Positions 24,295 through 32,541 of a DNA stretch of 36,822 nucleotides are shown here, piece after piece. The position numbers and the translations under genes were made by a program. How positions within the stretch are numbered: the first letter of the stretch is position 1; each line of letters starts with the position of its first letter. The notes beneath the pieces were generated by a model. The model worked only from the letters and a program-made list of their open reading frames with translations, did not search any database and was not told the origin of the DNA. Origin of the DNA: JAICMB01 sp035295125 (GTDB lineage: Bacteria; Acidobacteriota; Terriglobia; Bryobacterales; Bryobacteraceae); contig DATGJP010000110.1 in the NCBI GenBank assembly GCA_035295125.1, positions 1-36,822 on the forward strand, given 5' to 3'.

Positions 24295-25052
24295 TTAGGA
24301 ATGACAATCTTTAAGAAACGTCCACCGGACCGTCAGAAACAAATCCAAAGTCCTTTCGTTGCTCGCCGAGAGCGGCCGTTCCTCCCGGTAGCCGCTCAGA
24401 AGCGACTGATAATCCTGCCGCCACTCCAACCGGTCTAACAATATCGCGAGGTCATACAAGAAGTACCCCTGTCCGCAATCGTCGAAATCGATAAAACGAG
24501 CCTCCCCGCGATGGAACGGGACATTATCGAACGTAAAAACGCCATGAATCAGACCGAACACGTCTTTTCCACGGCCGAGTTCGGAAGCTGCCTCGCGGAA
24601 TAGTTCCGCAATCGTTTCGCATTACCCGGAGCTCAGGCGCTGTTAAATGCCGCCACCCGGCATGGTCAAAAAGCGAGCCGGCATCCCAACGAGGCCGCTC
24701 GAACCCCTGGGGAGCCGCTGAAGCACTCGAATGCCGATGCAGCCGCCCAATCTCCCGCCCCATGCGACACACATACTCCGGCGAGCGCTGCTTGCGCGCC
24801 ATCCGCCCCTCGATCCAAGTCAACAGACTGCACACCCTCTCCTCAACGCGAATCAACCGTTCACCTGGGGAGCGTGCACACGAAGAACGAAACGCGACCC
24901 ATCCCGAAACAGCGTCACCCCATAAATCGTGTTCGTCCGATGATGCAGCAGCTCGAGTTTTGCCTCGCCCAGTGGATAATGTGCCAACGCGACTCGGGCA
25001 ACAGCCCCTGATCCCGCAACTGCTCCAACCGGCTAAGCTGCCAGAAACTCAT
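24295..25052 (-). pseudogene. frameshifted aminoglycoside phosphotransferase / SrkA-like kinase
   Basis: Read on the minus strand, the region gives one APH-fold kinase in four pieces: an ATG start at 25052 (SFWQLSRLEQL), then HYPLGEAKLELLHHRTNTIYGVTLFRDG and VLRVHAPQV, then LIRVEERVCSLLTWIEGR, then ELFREAASELGRG to FLKDCHS. Shifts fall near 24992, 24863 and 24612. The catalytic loop reads HGVFTFDN, where the family has HGDxxxxN, so the catalytic Asp is Val; the metal-binding IDFDD is intact. Loss of frame plus loss of the catalytic base argues for a decayed gene rather than sequencing error alone. The ancestral substrate is unknown. Confidence 0.75.
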
Positions 25053-25082
25053 TCGTTATCCTGAAGACAAGGGGCCCGAAGC

Positions 25083-25982
25083 ATGTTGCACATCACCAAC
25101 GGAAGCTCAGTCGAACTCAACCGCACGAACCTGGGAGCCGTCATCTACTGGAACGACGTCCTGCACGAAGGACCGGTCCCTGCGAACCTCTCGCTCGAAG
25201 ACCTTAGCCGTCTCCGGGCCGGCTTTCTCTCCAACTATTTCGGCATCTCGGACGTTTCCTTCGCCGAAAGGAACCGGGACCTTAGCGCCTTCCGGGATCA
25301 CGAAGAAGTCGTCCTCTGGTTCGAGCACGACCTGTACGACCAGCTCCAGCTCATTCAGCTCCTCGATTGGTTTGCCCACCAGCCCGCGCCGCTGCCGAAG
25401 CTGTCGCTGATCAATATCGATCGCTACCTGGGCCACCTCACCGCCGAGGAGTTGCTCCCCCTGTTCGAAATCCGCGTCGCGGTGACACCCGAGCAGCTCC
25501 GAACCGCCGCTCAAGCCTGGCATGCCTTCCGCTCTCCCGAACCCACCGAGCTCGCAGATTTCGTGGGTCGAGGCACGACGGTCCTGCCGTTTCTCAACCG
25601 AGCGTTGCAGCGTCACCTGGAGCAATTCCCTGCCCTCCAAAACGGCACCTCGCGGACCGAACGCCAGATCCTGCATCTCGTCTCGAGCGGCCACCGCAGC
25701 TTCCACCAACTCTTCCGCGCCGACCAGCAAATGGAAGACGCCATCTTTATGGGCGACACGACTTTCCGCTGTTACCTCCGCGGCCTCGCCCAAGCGCGCC
25801 GGCCACTTCTGCAGGAATCCGAAGCCGGCTACGAAATGACGGCTTTCGGGCGTGCGGTTCTCGACAATGCCGAAGATCATGTACGCGCCAACGGAATCAA
25901 TCGCTGGCTAGGCGGAGTGCATCTCTGCGAAGGCGCGCCGGTCTGGCGGTGGGATGCAGACCATCAACGGCTCGTCCCCTGA
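25083..25982 (+). CDS. DUF1835 domain protein
   Basis: A 299-residue cytoplasmic protein. The N-terminus HITNGSSVELNRTNLGAVIYWNDVLHEGPVP and VVLWFEHDLYDQLQLIQLLDWF (residues about 1-105) match the DUF1835 family. The C-terminal part (about 205-299; ERQILHLVSSGHRSFHQLF and TTFRCYLRGLAQARRPLL) resembles the helical domain often paired with it. The biochemical activity is not known; the conserved acidic and His residues (WND, HEG, EHD) look like a possible active or metal site. It stands alone, divergent from the kinase pseudogene and overlapping the MmgE/PrpD gene 3' end by 19 bp. GGGG lies upstream of the ATG. Confidence 0.8.
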   Translation: MLHITNGSSVELNRTNLGAVIYWNDVLHEGPVPANLSLEDLSRLRAGFLSNYFGISDVSFAERNRDLSAFRDHEEVVLWFEHDLYDQLQLIQLLDWFAHQPAPLPKLSLINIDRYLGHLTAEELLPLFEIRVAVTPEQLRTAAQAWHAFRSPEPTELADFVGRGTTVLPFLNRALQRHLEQFPALQNGTSRTERQILHLVSSGHRSFHQLFRADQQMEDAIFMGDTTFRCYLRGLAQARRPLLQESEAGYEMTAFGRAVLDNAEDHVRANGINRWLGGVHLCEGAPVWRWDADHQRLVP

Positions 25983-27343
25983 GCCGTTAATTTCCAAAGC
26001 TGCCGTAGATCCTCAAGGTTCCTGACGGCCTGCACGATCTCTGAACAGCGCTCCTCCCCGACAACCGGTCCGGCGAGCGTTTGAAACTTCGCAATCAGCT
26101 CATCCCAATTCAGAGGGTTTTCCGGATCCCCCTTCGGATGGCTCATCCAATGTTCAAAATGAGACCCGTTGATCATCGAAACCTCGACGCGCGTTCCCCA
26201 CTCCGCCGGATAATTCTTGTCGATGCGGGTATCTTTTTCGAGCACCACTTTCCCCATGAACGCACGAGTCTCCGGAGACCGGATGTTCGCTTCGGAGAAC
26301 TCGTCGAGGCCCGCCTTCCGGCGCACAATCGCTGTCGCCGCCCCGAAAGGCATGGAGAACTGAGCGTCCACAATTGACGCCGGGTTGTATTTGCGCTCCT
26401 TGGGCTCGCATACCAGCGGCCAACCCGCCTCCAGTACCGCAACCCTCACAGACCGAACCTGGTCCGGACGCAGATCATGCGTCTCAGCGAGGTAAATCAA
26501 GGCATCGATCGGGGTCTGCATGTAGCGGCAGCACGCGTACGGCTTGACGCTGGTACGCAGAATTTCGAACGTCTCACCTAGACCCGCGGTCACGCGCTCC
26601 GGCTTCGGCCGCTGCGAATAGGCGAACAAAAAGCCATCCCTCCCGGCCAGAATGCTAGCTGGCCCAAAGAACCCCTCCGCGGAAAGGACTGCAGCCGTGA
26701 TTCCATTCTTCGCAGCCAGGCCGGGATGCAGCCGCTTGGTCCAGGCCCCATCGGCGAGAAACTCCATCGATCCCGCCGCCATGCTCCCGGCAATCCCGAC
26801 GGCCGACAGCATATTTTCTTTCGGCATCCCCAGAAGCTTAGCAGCGGTGACGGTTGCCCCAAAAACGCCGCATGTCGCCGTGGGATGAAATCCCTGCTTG
26901 TAGTGGAGTTTCGGCTGCAGCGCCATTCCCAGACGCGTGATCATTTCATAACCCGCGACAACCGAAATCAGAAACGCCTTCGGATCGACGTCCAACCGCT
27001 CTGACAGCGCGATTGCCGTCGGAAATATCACGACGCCTGGATGCAGCGAACTGGCCTGGTGCGTATCGTCCAATTCCACGGCATGCGCCGCGCAACCGTT
27101 GGCCATCGCTGCGTATTCCGCAGGCGATCGCTGCGCGGTGCCGATCACGGTGCACGAACCGCCCACCGCGAAGCGCTCGGCCATGCGGTACACAGCCTGA
27201 GAAGAATCCGACAGCGAACCCCGAATCGCAACCCCAAGGTGATCCAGCAGCAGATACTTTACCCGGTCGATCACCTCATCGCTGAGGTCCTCCGGCTTCA
27301 GGGCCGACAAAAACTCGACAATTCTCGGAGTAATTTCATCCAT
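25964..27343 (-). CDS. MmgE/PrpD family protein
   Basis: A protein of 459 residues when started at the ATG at 27343 (MDEITPRIVEFLSAL). This start overlaps the upstream MaoC stop as ATGGATGA and fits the family better than an upstream start at 27379. Family features include DHLGVAIRGSLSDSSQAVYRMAERF, GCAAHAVELDDTHQASSLHPG (the conserved E-L-D-D-x-H-x-x-S-x-H-P-G stretch) and KPYACCRYMQTPIDAL. Members include 2-methylcitrate dehydratase, cis-aconitate decarboxylase and iminodisuccinate epimerase, so the reaction here could be dehydration, decarboxylation or isomerisation of a branched di- or tricarboxylic acid. It is the last gene of the CoA operon. Exact substrate unknown. Confidence 0.88.
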   Translation of the reverse strand: MDEITPRIVEFLSALKPEDLSDEVIDRVKYLLLDHLGVAIRGSLSDSSQAVYRMAERFAVGGSCTVIGTAQRSPAEYAAMANGCAAHAVELDDTHQASSLHPGVVIFPTAIALSERLDVDPKAFLISVVAGYEMITRLGMALQPKLHYKQGFHPTATCGVFGATVTAAKLLGMPKENMLSAVGIAGSMAAGSMEFLADGAWTKRLHPGLAAKNGITAAVLSAEGFFGPASILAGRDGFLFAYSQRPKPERVTAGLGETFEILRTSVKPYACCRYMQTPIDALIYLAETHDLRPDQVRSVRVAVLEAGWPLVCEPKERKYNPASIVDAQFSMPFGAATAIVRRKAGLDEFSEANIRSPETRAFMGKVVLEKDTRIDKNYPAEWGTRVEVSMINGSHFEHWMSHPKGDPENPLNWDELIAKFQTLAGPVVGEERCSEIVQAVRNLEDLRQLWKLTAQGTSR

Positions 27344-27773
27344 GCTGTTTCGGCGCCAGGAAGCTTCTGCGCAGCACAATCACGCGCTCGCCCTTCTGGT
27401 TGAACCCGCGCGTCTCAATATGTACGATCCCGCGATCGGGTCTGCTATTCGATTCCCGCATATCCAGAACCTCGGACTCGGCATACAAGGAATCACCTGG
27501 AAAGAGCGGCTGTTCGAACCGTACAATCTCGTATCCCAGATTCGCGATCGTCTTCCCGCTGGTATCCCCCACGCTCATCCCAACCGCAATGCTGAAAATC
27601 AGCCCATCCACCACCGGACAGCGGCCCGCAAAGTTCTGATCGATAAACAGCGGATGCTGATTCATAGATAGGAGTGCAAACCAGGTGTTGTCGTGCTCCG
27701 TGATCGTCCGGCCCGGCCAGTGCTTGTAAACCGCACCGACCTCGAATTCCTCGTAATACCGTCCAAAGCCCAT
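27336..27773 (-). CDS. MaoC-type hot-dog protein with altered active site
   Basis: A 145-residue single hot-dog-fold protein of the MaoC dehydratase/enoyl-CoA hydratase type: GRYYEEFEVGAVYKHWPGRTITEHDNTWFALLSMNQHPLFIDQ. In the second MaoC protein of the operon the same segment reads MNQHPLHID. Here the catalytic-position His is Phe, and the usual upstream Asp is Asn in both. It may therefore be a structural subunit pairing with the active one. The ATG shares one base with the acyl-CoA dehydrogenase stop (TGATG at 27773), and its end overlaps the MmgE/PrpD start. A mesaconyl- or itaconyl-CoA hydratase relationship is possible but unproven. Confidence 0.85.
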   Translation of the reverse strand: MGFGRYYEEFEVGAVYKHWPGRTITEHDNTWFALLSMNQHPLFIDQNFAGRCPVVDGLIFSIAVGMSVGDTSGKTIANLGYEIVRFEQPLFPGDSLYAESEVLDMRESNSRPDRGIVHIETRGFNQKGERVIVLRRSFLAPKQHG

Positions 27774-28939
27774 CAGTTCGATTCGTCGCGGTACTTCTCA
27801 ATCAGCCGCCGGGCAATGATCAGCCGCTGCAGTTCGTTTGTCCCGCCGCCGATCACCACCAAGGGCGCGTCGCGATAATATCGCTCCACGGCGAAATCCT
27901 TCGAGTACCCGTTCCCACCGAGTATCCGCATCGCCTCGAAAGCAACCTCCGCCGCCGTCTCGGTTGCGAACAGCTTAGCCATGCCTGCTTCGAGATCGCA
28001 CCGCTCTCCCCGATCACGCCGTTCCGCCGCCGAGTAGATCAGCAGCCGGGATGCCTCGATCTTGGTGGCCATGTCCGCCAGCTTGATCTGGATCGTTTGG
28101 TGCTCGCAGATCGGCTTACCGAAGGTGGTCCGCCGCTGCGCGTATCGGATCGCCTCTTCAAACGCCGCCCGTGCAACCCCAAGCCCGCGAGCCGCAACGT
28201 TGAGCCGCTCCGCCTCGAGGCCGGTCATGACCTGCTTAAACCCCTGCCCTTCGAGCCCGCCGATCAAATTCTCCGCGGGAACCCGGAAATCCTGAAAATG
28301 CAATTCGCACGTCTCGACGCTTTTATACCCGAGCTTGTCGATGTCGCGGCTGACCGTCAAGCCCGGCGCACCCTTCTCGATCACGAAAGCGCTCATCCCG
28401 GCATGGGCCGGCCGCGCCGACGCATCCGTCTTCGCGAGTAACAGGAACGTGTCGCCATACCGAGCATTCGTGATCCACATCTTGGAACCGTTCACGATGT
28501 AGGCGTCGCCGTCTCGCCGCGCAACAGTGCTGATGTTCTGAAGATCCGTGCCTGCGTTGGGTTCCGACAGGCAGATGCCACCGCGCCGTTCGCCGCTCGC
28601 CAGCCCGGGAAGGAATTTCTGCTTCAACTCGGCCGATCCGAACCGGTTCAGCACATCACATAACACGGAGTGGGTCCCGATCACGCCCGCGAGTCCTAGC
28701 CAGCCCTTCGACAGTTCCTCGAAAATCATGGCGAATGTCGTGGTGTCGACATCGGCGCCGCCATACGCCTCGGGCACGTTCAAACCGAACAGCCCGATCT
28801 TCCGCATCTGGGCCACCAGCTCGTGCGGGTATTCGTTCCGATGCTCCAGCTCGGACGCTACCGGAACAACTTCCTTCTCCACAAACTGCCGCACTGTCTT
28901 GATAATCAACTCGCGCGTATCCAGCGCTCCAGCAGTCAT
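27773..28939 (-). CDS. acyl-CoA dehydrogenase
   Basis: A 388-residue FAD flavoprotein of normal family length. Signatures: GICLSEPNAGTDLQ (FAD/substrate loop), YIVNGSKMWITNA (flavin-binding W-I-T-N), RTTFGKPI, and AMRILGGNGYSKDFAVERYYRD near the end. It oxidises an acyl-CoA to the 2,3-enoyl-CoA, passing electrons to ETF. The C-terminal catalytic Glu of medium-chain enzymes is Gly here (IGGGTNELQ), but Glu244 in GLEAERLNVAARGLG sits where isovaleryl-CoA and long-chain dehydrogenases carry theirs. That placement suggests a branched or long substrate. It overlaps both neighbours (ATGA upstream, TGATG downstream), so it is tightly coupled in the operon. Confidence 0.93.
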   Translation of the reverse strand: MTAGALDTRELIIKTVRQFVEKEVVPVASELEHRNEYPHELVAQMRKIGLFGLNVPEAYGGADVDTTTFAMIFEELSKGWLGLAGVIGTHSVLCDVLNRFGSAELKQKFLPGLASGERRGGICLSEPNAGTDLQNISTVARRDGDAYIVNGSKMWITNARYGDTFLLLAKTDASARPAHAGMSAFVIEKGAPGLTVSRDIDKLGYKSVETCELHFQDFRVPAENLIGGLEGQGFKQVMTGLEAERLNVAARGLGVARAAFEEAIRYAQRRTTFGKPICEHQTIQIKLADMATKIEASRLLIYSAAERRDRGERCDLEAGMAKLFATETAAEVAFEAMRILGGNGYSKDFAVERYYRDAPLVVIGGGTNELQRLIIARRLIEKYRDESN

Positions 28940-29370
28940 GACTTGCTCCTGGGGACCACGATCTTCCGCCGCATGGTCAATACAACATCGCCGCGTTGAT
29001 TGAGCCCTCGCGATTCCACAGTGACCTCGCCATCGTCCGCCTTCGCCAGCACTGTCGATTCGGAATAAAGCGTGTCGCCGTGAAAAACCGGGCCGGTATG
29101 CCGCACGTCGGAGTATTCCAGGGTCCGCTCCGCGCGGCCGCCGACATCGGCCTGGCTCATGCCGATCACGAGGGCAATCACCAAGGGTCCGACGACCAGC
29201 CGCCGGCCATGCTGCGTGCCGCTCGCATACTGCTCATCGATATGCAGAGGATGCTGATTCATGCCCATGAGACTGAACAGCGTATCGTCGAACTCCGTAA
29301 TCGTGCGGCCCGGCCAGTGACGGAAAACCTGCCCGACTTCCAACTCCTCGAAGTAACGGCCGTAGCTCAT
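28936..29370 (-). CDS. MaoC-type enoyl-CoA hydratase/dehydratase (active subunit)
   Basis: A 144-residue hot-dog protein beginning at the ATG at 29370, which overlaps the CoA-transferase stop as ATGA. A longer frame reaching 29601 would run into that gene and is not supported. The sequence begins GRYFEELEVGQVFRHWPGRTITEFDDTLFSLMGMNQHPLHIDEQYA. The PLHID His is kept, whereas the Asp normally five residues earlier is Asn. It should hydrate an enoyl-CoA, or dehydrate a 3-hydroxyacyl-CoA, after the dehydrogenase step. It is clearly paralogous to the MaoC protein at 27336; the two may assemble as a heterodimer with one functional site. Confidence 0.88.
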   Translation of the reverse strand: MSYGRYFEELEVGQVFRHWPGRTITEFDDTLFSLMGMNQHPLHIDEQYASGTQHGRRLVVGPLVIALVIGMSQADVGGRAERTLEYSDVRHTGPVFHGDTLYSESTVLAKADDGEVTVESRGLNQRGDVVLTMRRKIVVPRSKS

Positions 29371-30566
29371 GGCATCCTGCAGATCCCGCTCGCGAAAAGC
29401 TGCTCGATCTCCGCTTCGGAGTATCCAATCTCGGTCAGAATCTCGCGCCCGTGCTCGCCGGCGATGGGAGGCGGCGCCGTGATCTCTGTGGGTGTCTCCG
29501 AAAGCTCGAACGGAAGCTTCGGAACCTGAACTCTGTTCCCATTCTGCCCCGGCAAAGCCATGTCTTCGAGTTGCTGCAGTGCCAGCAACTGCGGATCGCA
29601 AAGCACCTCGTCGGCCTTCTGAATCGGGCTCACCGGAACATCGTGCTCATCGAATAGCGCGACCCAATGCGCCGTCGGCATCTCGCGGAACACTTCCTGC
29701 AGCAGCGCCTCCAACTGGTCCCGATGCTTCACTCGTAAAACATTGGTGAGAAACCGCGCATCTTCCAGCCATTCCAGCCGCTCCAAAGCCGTGCACAGGC
29801 GCCGGAACATGCGCTCATTGGAAACCCCGACCATCATTTGCCCATCCGCGGTCGTGAACGCGGAATAAGGAGCGAACGCCGTATGACTGCTGCCCTGCGG
29901 CACCGGGTTCCGCCCCGCAAACTGCCGGTAAACAAGGTGGTACGACATCAGCATGACGCCGGTCTGGAACAACGAGCTGTCAACGCGCTGCCCGCGCCCC
30001 GACTTCTGCCTTTCAATGATCGCTGCGAGGATGCCCATTGCCATCCACATCCCCGACCCCATGTCGATAACCGAAACGCCTGCGCGCGTCGGAGCGTCCG
30101 GCCCAGAACCGGTCACGCTGATGATCCCGCTGCGCCCCTGAATCAATGCATCGTAACCCGGCTTAAAGTAATCCGGCCCTCGGCTCCCATATGCCGACAA
30201 CGACGCATAAATAATGGAGGGATTCACCGCTCGAATCGCCGGCTCGTCGAGCCCGAGTTCCTTCAACTTTCCGCCCCGGAAATTCTCGATGAAAACATCG
30301 CAGGACCCGGCCAGGCGCAGAATCAACTCGCGCCCCTCGGGCTTCGCGACATCGGCCGAAATCGACCGTTTCCCGCGATTCAGAACGACAAAGAACGCAC
30401 CCCAATCCCCGAGATGCGGCCCCATGTGCCGGCAGTCGTCCCCACCGTCGATCCGCTCGACTTTGATGACGTCAGCGCCAAGATCCGCAAGGATCATGGT
30501 GGTCGTCGGCCCGGCGACAACCGTGCTCAAATCCAGAACGCGAATACCCGTCAGTGGAGGCGGCAA
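29367..30566 (-). CDS. CaiB/BaiF family III CoA-transferase
   Basis: A 399-residue family III CoA-transferase. The N-terminus GIRVLDLSTVVAGPTTTMILADLGADVIKVE is the classic signature. The catalytic aspartate is Asp168 in SVIDMGSGM; GKRSISADVAKPEGRE and YFKPGYDALIQGRSG are also conserved. It transfers CoA between a donor such as succinyl-CoA and an organic acid, and would therefore activate the substrate of this operon. It is the first gene; the next start overlaps its stop. The best start is TTG at 30566 because the family N-terminus begins immediately after it; no good ribosome-binding site is visible, so weak or regulated translation is possible. Confidence 0.92.
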   Translation of the reverse strand: MPPPLTGIRVLDLSTVVAGPTTTMILADLGADVIKVERIDGGDDCRHMGPHLGDWGAFFVVLNRGKRSISADVAKPEGRELILRLAGSCDVFIENFRGGKLKELGLDEPAIRAVNPSIIYASLSAYGSRGPDYFKPGYDALIQGRSGIISVTGSGPDAPTRAGVSVIDMGSGMWMAMGILAAIIERQKSGRGQRVDSSLFQTGVMLMSYHLVYRQFAGRNPVPQGSSHTAFAPYSAFTTADGQMMVGVSNERMFRRLCTALERLEWLEDARFLTNVLRVKHRDQLEALLQEVFREMPTAHWVALFDEHDVPVSPIQKADEVLCDPQLLALQQLEDMALPGQNGNRVQVPKLPFELSETPTEITAPPPIAGEHGREILTEIGYSEAEIEQLFASGICRMP

Positions 30567-30748
30567 GGAGTTGAAGATACCACAGGGGACCTCCGGTCCA
30601 CAAAAGTGCAGTGAGAGGAGTGACCAGCTTTGAGCCAGCCATTACCAAGTCGCGGTGACATTCCGGCATGATGCCGGATTTGAACAAGCCTGTGCCACCT
30701 TGTTTTCATCCTATCCAAGACTCGATTGACGGGAAGTCGCGGGCTAGC

Positions 30749-31435
30749 CTACGAGAACTTATGCCCGCAATCTCCGCAGAACTTCGCCCCCGTCGACTTC
30801 GCTCCACACTGCGGGCAAAAAGTCGGCCCCTTTTGAACAGGCTTGCCGCACTCCGGACAGAATTTCGCGCTCCCCACGTTCGCTCCGCAGTCTTTACAAA
30901 GGGTCTTGGCCTCTTCGACATTGGTGGCCGCTGTAGCGCTCGAGACGTACGCGCCCGCGCTCATGTCCACGTCCTTCACGTAGTCTGTTTGGCGGGCCTT
31001 GTCCCACAACTGCTGCCTGGCGGCCTCGGCCTTAGCCTGAGCCTGGTGCGCCGCCATTTGCTCGTCGAAATTCGGCGCGCAGTTCTCGCACTGATTGACT
31101 TTCTCGTTCCAACAAACCTCTTTGCAAACCCATATCCCGCAACGTGTGCACTGGCGGAAGTTCGGACGCGCTTCCTCCACCGCCTCGGCGAGCGCTGAAT
31201 CGTGCGCCTTCCCACCTATGGAGCGCTGGACTTCGTACGCAGCGTGTCCCGCCTGGTTTCCCCACCCTCCTAAGAACGAACTCGCCGCGCTGAACAGTCC
31301 TTGCGCCATGCCCAAAGTGGATGGCTTGAACTGCGTCATGAACCCGTTGCCGCACTTATCGCAGTGAAACTTGAACTGATAACCGCGATCCGTCGAGAGA
31401 TCATCGTAATTACGGACAAATTGAATGAGCGCCAT
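30749..31435 (-). CDS. multi-zinc-ribbon protein
   Basis: A 228-residue protein with several zinc-ribbon knuckles: CDKCG (about 25-29), CTRCG with CKEVCW and CENC (about 95-120), CKDCG/CPECG (about 180-197), and CPQCG/CGDCG (about 206-225). A helical, Ala/Gln-rich linker (QMAAHQAQAKAEAARQQLW) separates the middle and last ribbons. Such ribbons usually mediate protein or nucleic acid contacts; I cannot name a function. It lies between the CoA operon and the divergent ProC-like gene (48-bp gap), and no membrane segment is apparent apart from a Gly/Phe-rich stretch near 45-60. Confidence 0.8.
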   Translation of the reverse strand: MALIQFVRNYDDLSTDRGYQFKFHCDKCGNGFMTQFKPSTLGMAQGLFSAASSFLGGWGNQAGHAAYEVQRSIGGKAHDSALAEAVEEARPNFRQCTRCGIWVCKEVCWNEKVNQCENCAPNFDEQMAAHQAQAKAEAARQQLWDKARQTDYVKDVDMSAGAYVSSATAATNVEEAKTLCKDCGANVGSAKFCPECGKPVQKGPTFCPQCGAKSTGAKFCGDCGHKFS

Positions 31436-31483
31436 ACTCTTTCCGTCAGTGTATCTCGTTTACGTCGAGGGGAAACGAACAAC

Positions 31484-32260
31484 ATGAATACCGGATTCAT
31501 CGGCATCGGAAGCATGGGCGGCATGCTGCTCCGATCCATTCTCCGCTCGTGCGCCATTGCCCCCGCCACCACCTACGCTGCAAACCGTTCTCCCATCCAG
31601 ATCCCTGGTATTCACGTGATGGCCAGCGCCGAACTCACCGCCTGCTGCGACCTGATTTTCCTCTGCGTACACGCCACCGAGATACCCGCGGTTCTTTCGG
31701 ACATCGCCTCCAGCCTCACGGCAGAGAAACTCCTGGTCACAACCAGCGCCACTATCTCCCTTCAAAAACTGGAGGACCAGGTCCCTTGCCGGGTTGCAAA
31801 ACTGATCCCTTCCATCACGCAGGAAATCGGCGCGGGAATCACGCTCCTGATGTACGGTTCGCGTATGACTCCGGGCGACCGCACCCTTCTTGAGGAACTC
31901 CTCAACCGCATAAGCCAACCCATCGTGATCCCCGAATCCCTGGCGCGCCCCTCCATCGGCCTCACTTCCGGAGGTCCGGCACTAATCGCCTATCTGCTCC
32001 AATCGATGGCCGAAGAAGCCGTACGGAGTAACCCTGAGCTGTCGCCCGAGCTGGCGCGCCACATGGTCTACGAGACCGCCACCGCAACCCTGCGCCTCCT
32101 CCTCGAGGCAAACCTCTCTCCCGAGGAAATCATTCACCGCGTTGCCGTCCCGGGCGGAATGACCGCACTATCGCTGGAAGTTCTCGCCCGCCACGTTCCC
32201 CAAGCCTGGCAAACCGTCTTCCGCGAAACTGCCCAACGTCAAGCGAAAATGGACCTGTGA
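31484..32260 (+). CDS. ProC-like (ComER-type) NAD(P)-binding reductase
   Basis: A 258-residue protein beginning at the ATG at 31484. GAGGGGAAA lies about 9 nt upstream, and the dinucleotide-binding GFIGIGSMGG starts directly after it; a longer frame from 31301 has no supporting homology. The fold resembles pyrroline-5-carboxylate reductase and its competence relative ComER: PSITQEIGAGITLLMYG and the C-terminal SGGPALIAYLLQSMAEEAVRS and VAVPGGMTALSLEVL correspond to the ProC dimerisation region. A dinucleotide-dependent reductase is likely; the true substrate is uncertain because key ProC residues cannot be fully aligned by eye. The stop overlaps the next gene as GTGA. Confidence 0.82.
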   Translation: MNTGFIGIGSMGGMLLRSILRSCAIAPATTYAANRSPIQIPGIHVMASAELTACCDLIFLCVHATEIPAVLSDIASSLTAEKLLVTTSATISLQKLEDQVPCRVAKLIPSITQEIGAGITLLMYGSRMTPGDRTLLEELLNRISQPIVIPESLARPSIGLTSGGPALIAYLLQSMAEEAVRSNPELSPELARHMVYETATATLRLLLEANLSPEEIIHRVAVPGGMTALSLEVLARHVPQAWQTVFRETAQRQAKMDL

Positions 32261-32514
32261 CAAACGACGAATGGCGCCAACTCCTACGCCTTCTCCTGGC
32301 CCAACGCCTCGAATTGAACGCCATCGAGACCGCCATGGAGAACGCCTCCATCCTCACCCGCGAGCAGATCCGCGAGATCCGGACCCAGGCCGGCAACTCC
32401 GCCGCGGCCTGGAGTTCCCATGAGACCGACGACGTGCTCAAACTCTTCGCCATACACGCCTCCCCCAACGCCACGATGGCAGTGCCGGGCCAGCCCCCAC
32501 AGGAACGCCCCTAA
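32257..32514 (+). CDS. small helical hypothetical protein coupled to the ProC-like gene
   Basis: An 85-residue protein without recognised domain. It begins with GTG overlapping the upstream stop (GTGA, 32257-32260), a typical translational-coupling arrangement, which supports it being real. The first 60 residues form a probable long helix or helical hairpin (WRQLLRLLLAQRLELNAIETAMENA), followed by a Pro-rich tail. There is no cysteine and no signal peptide. It ends 27 bp before aconitase, so it may be cotranscribed with both neighbours. Its role is unknown. Confidence 0.6.
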   Translation: MTNDEWRQLLRLLLAQRLELNAIETAMENASILTREQIREIRTQAGNSAAAWSSHETDDVLKLFAIHASPNATMAVPGQPPQERP

Positions 32515-32541
32515 CTGCACCCCCGAGTTACGATGAAATGA

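Noticed and set aside
28936..29601. Longer 221-residue version of the second MaoC gene
   Set aside because: Its first 77 residues lie in the wrong frame of the CoA-transferase gene; the ATG at 29370 overlaps the upstream stop as ATGA and starts exactly at the MaoC homology.
31301..31483. Longer 319-residue version of the ProC-like gene
   Set aside because: The first 61 residues run through the start of the divergent zinc-ribbon gene, and the nucleotide-binding motif begins right after the ATG at 31484 with a strong ribosome-binding site.
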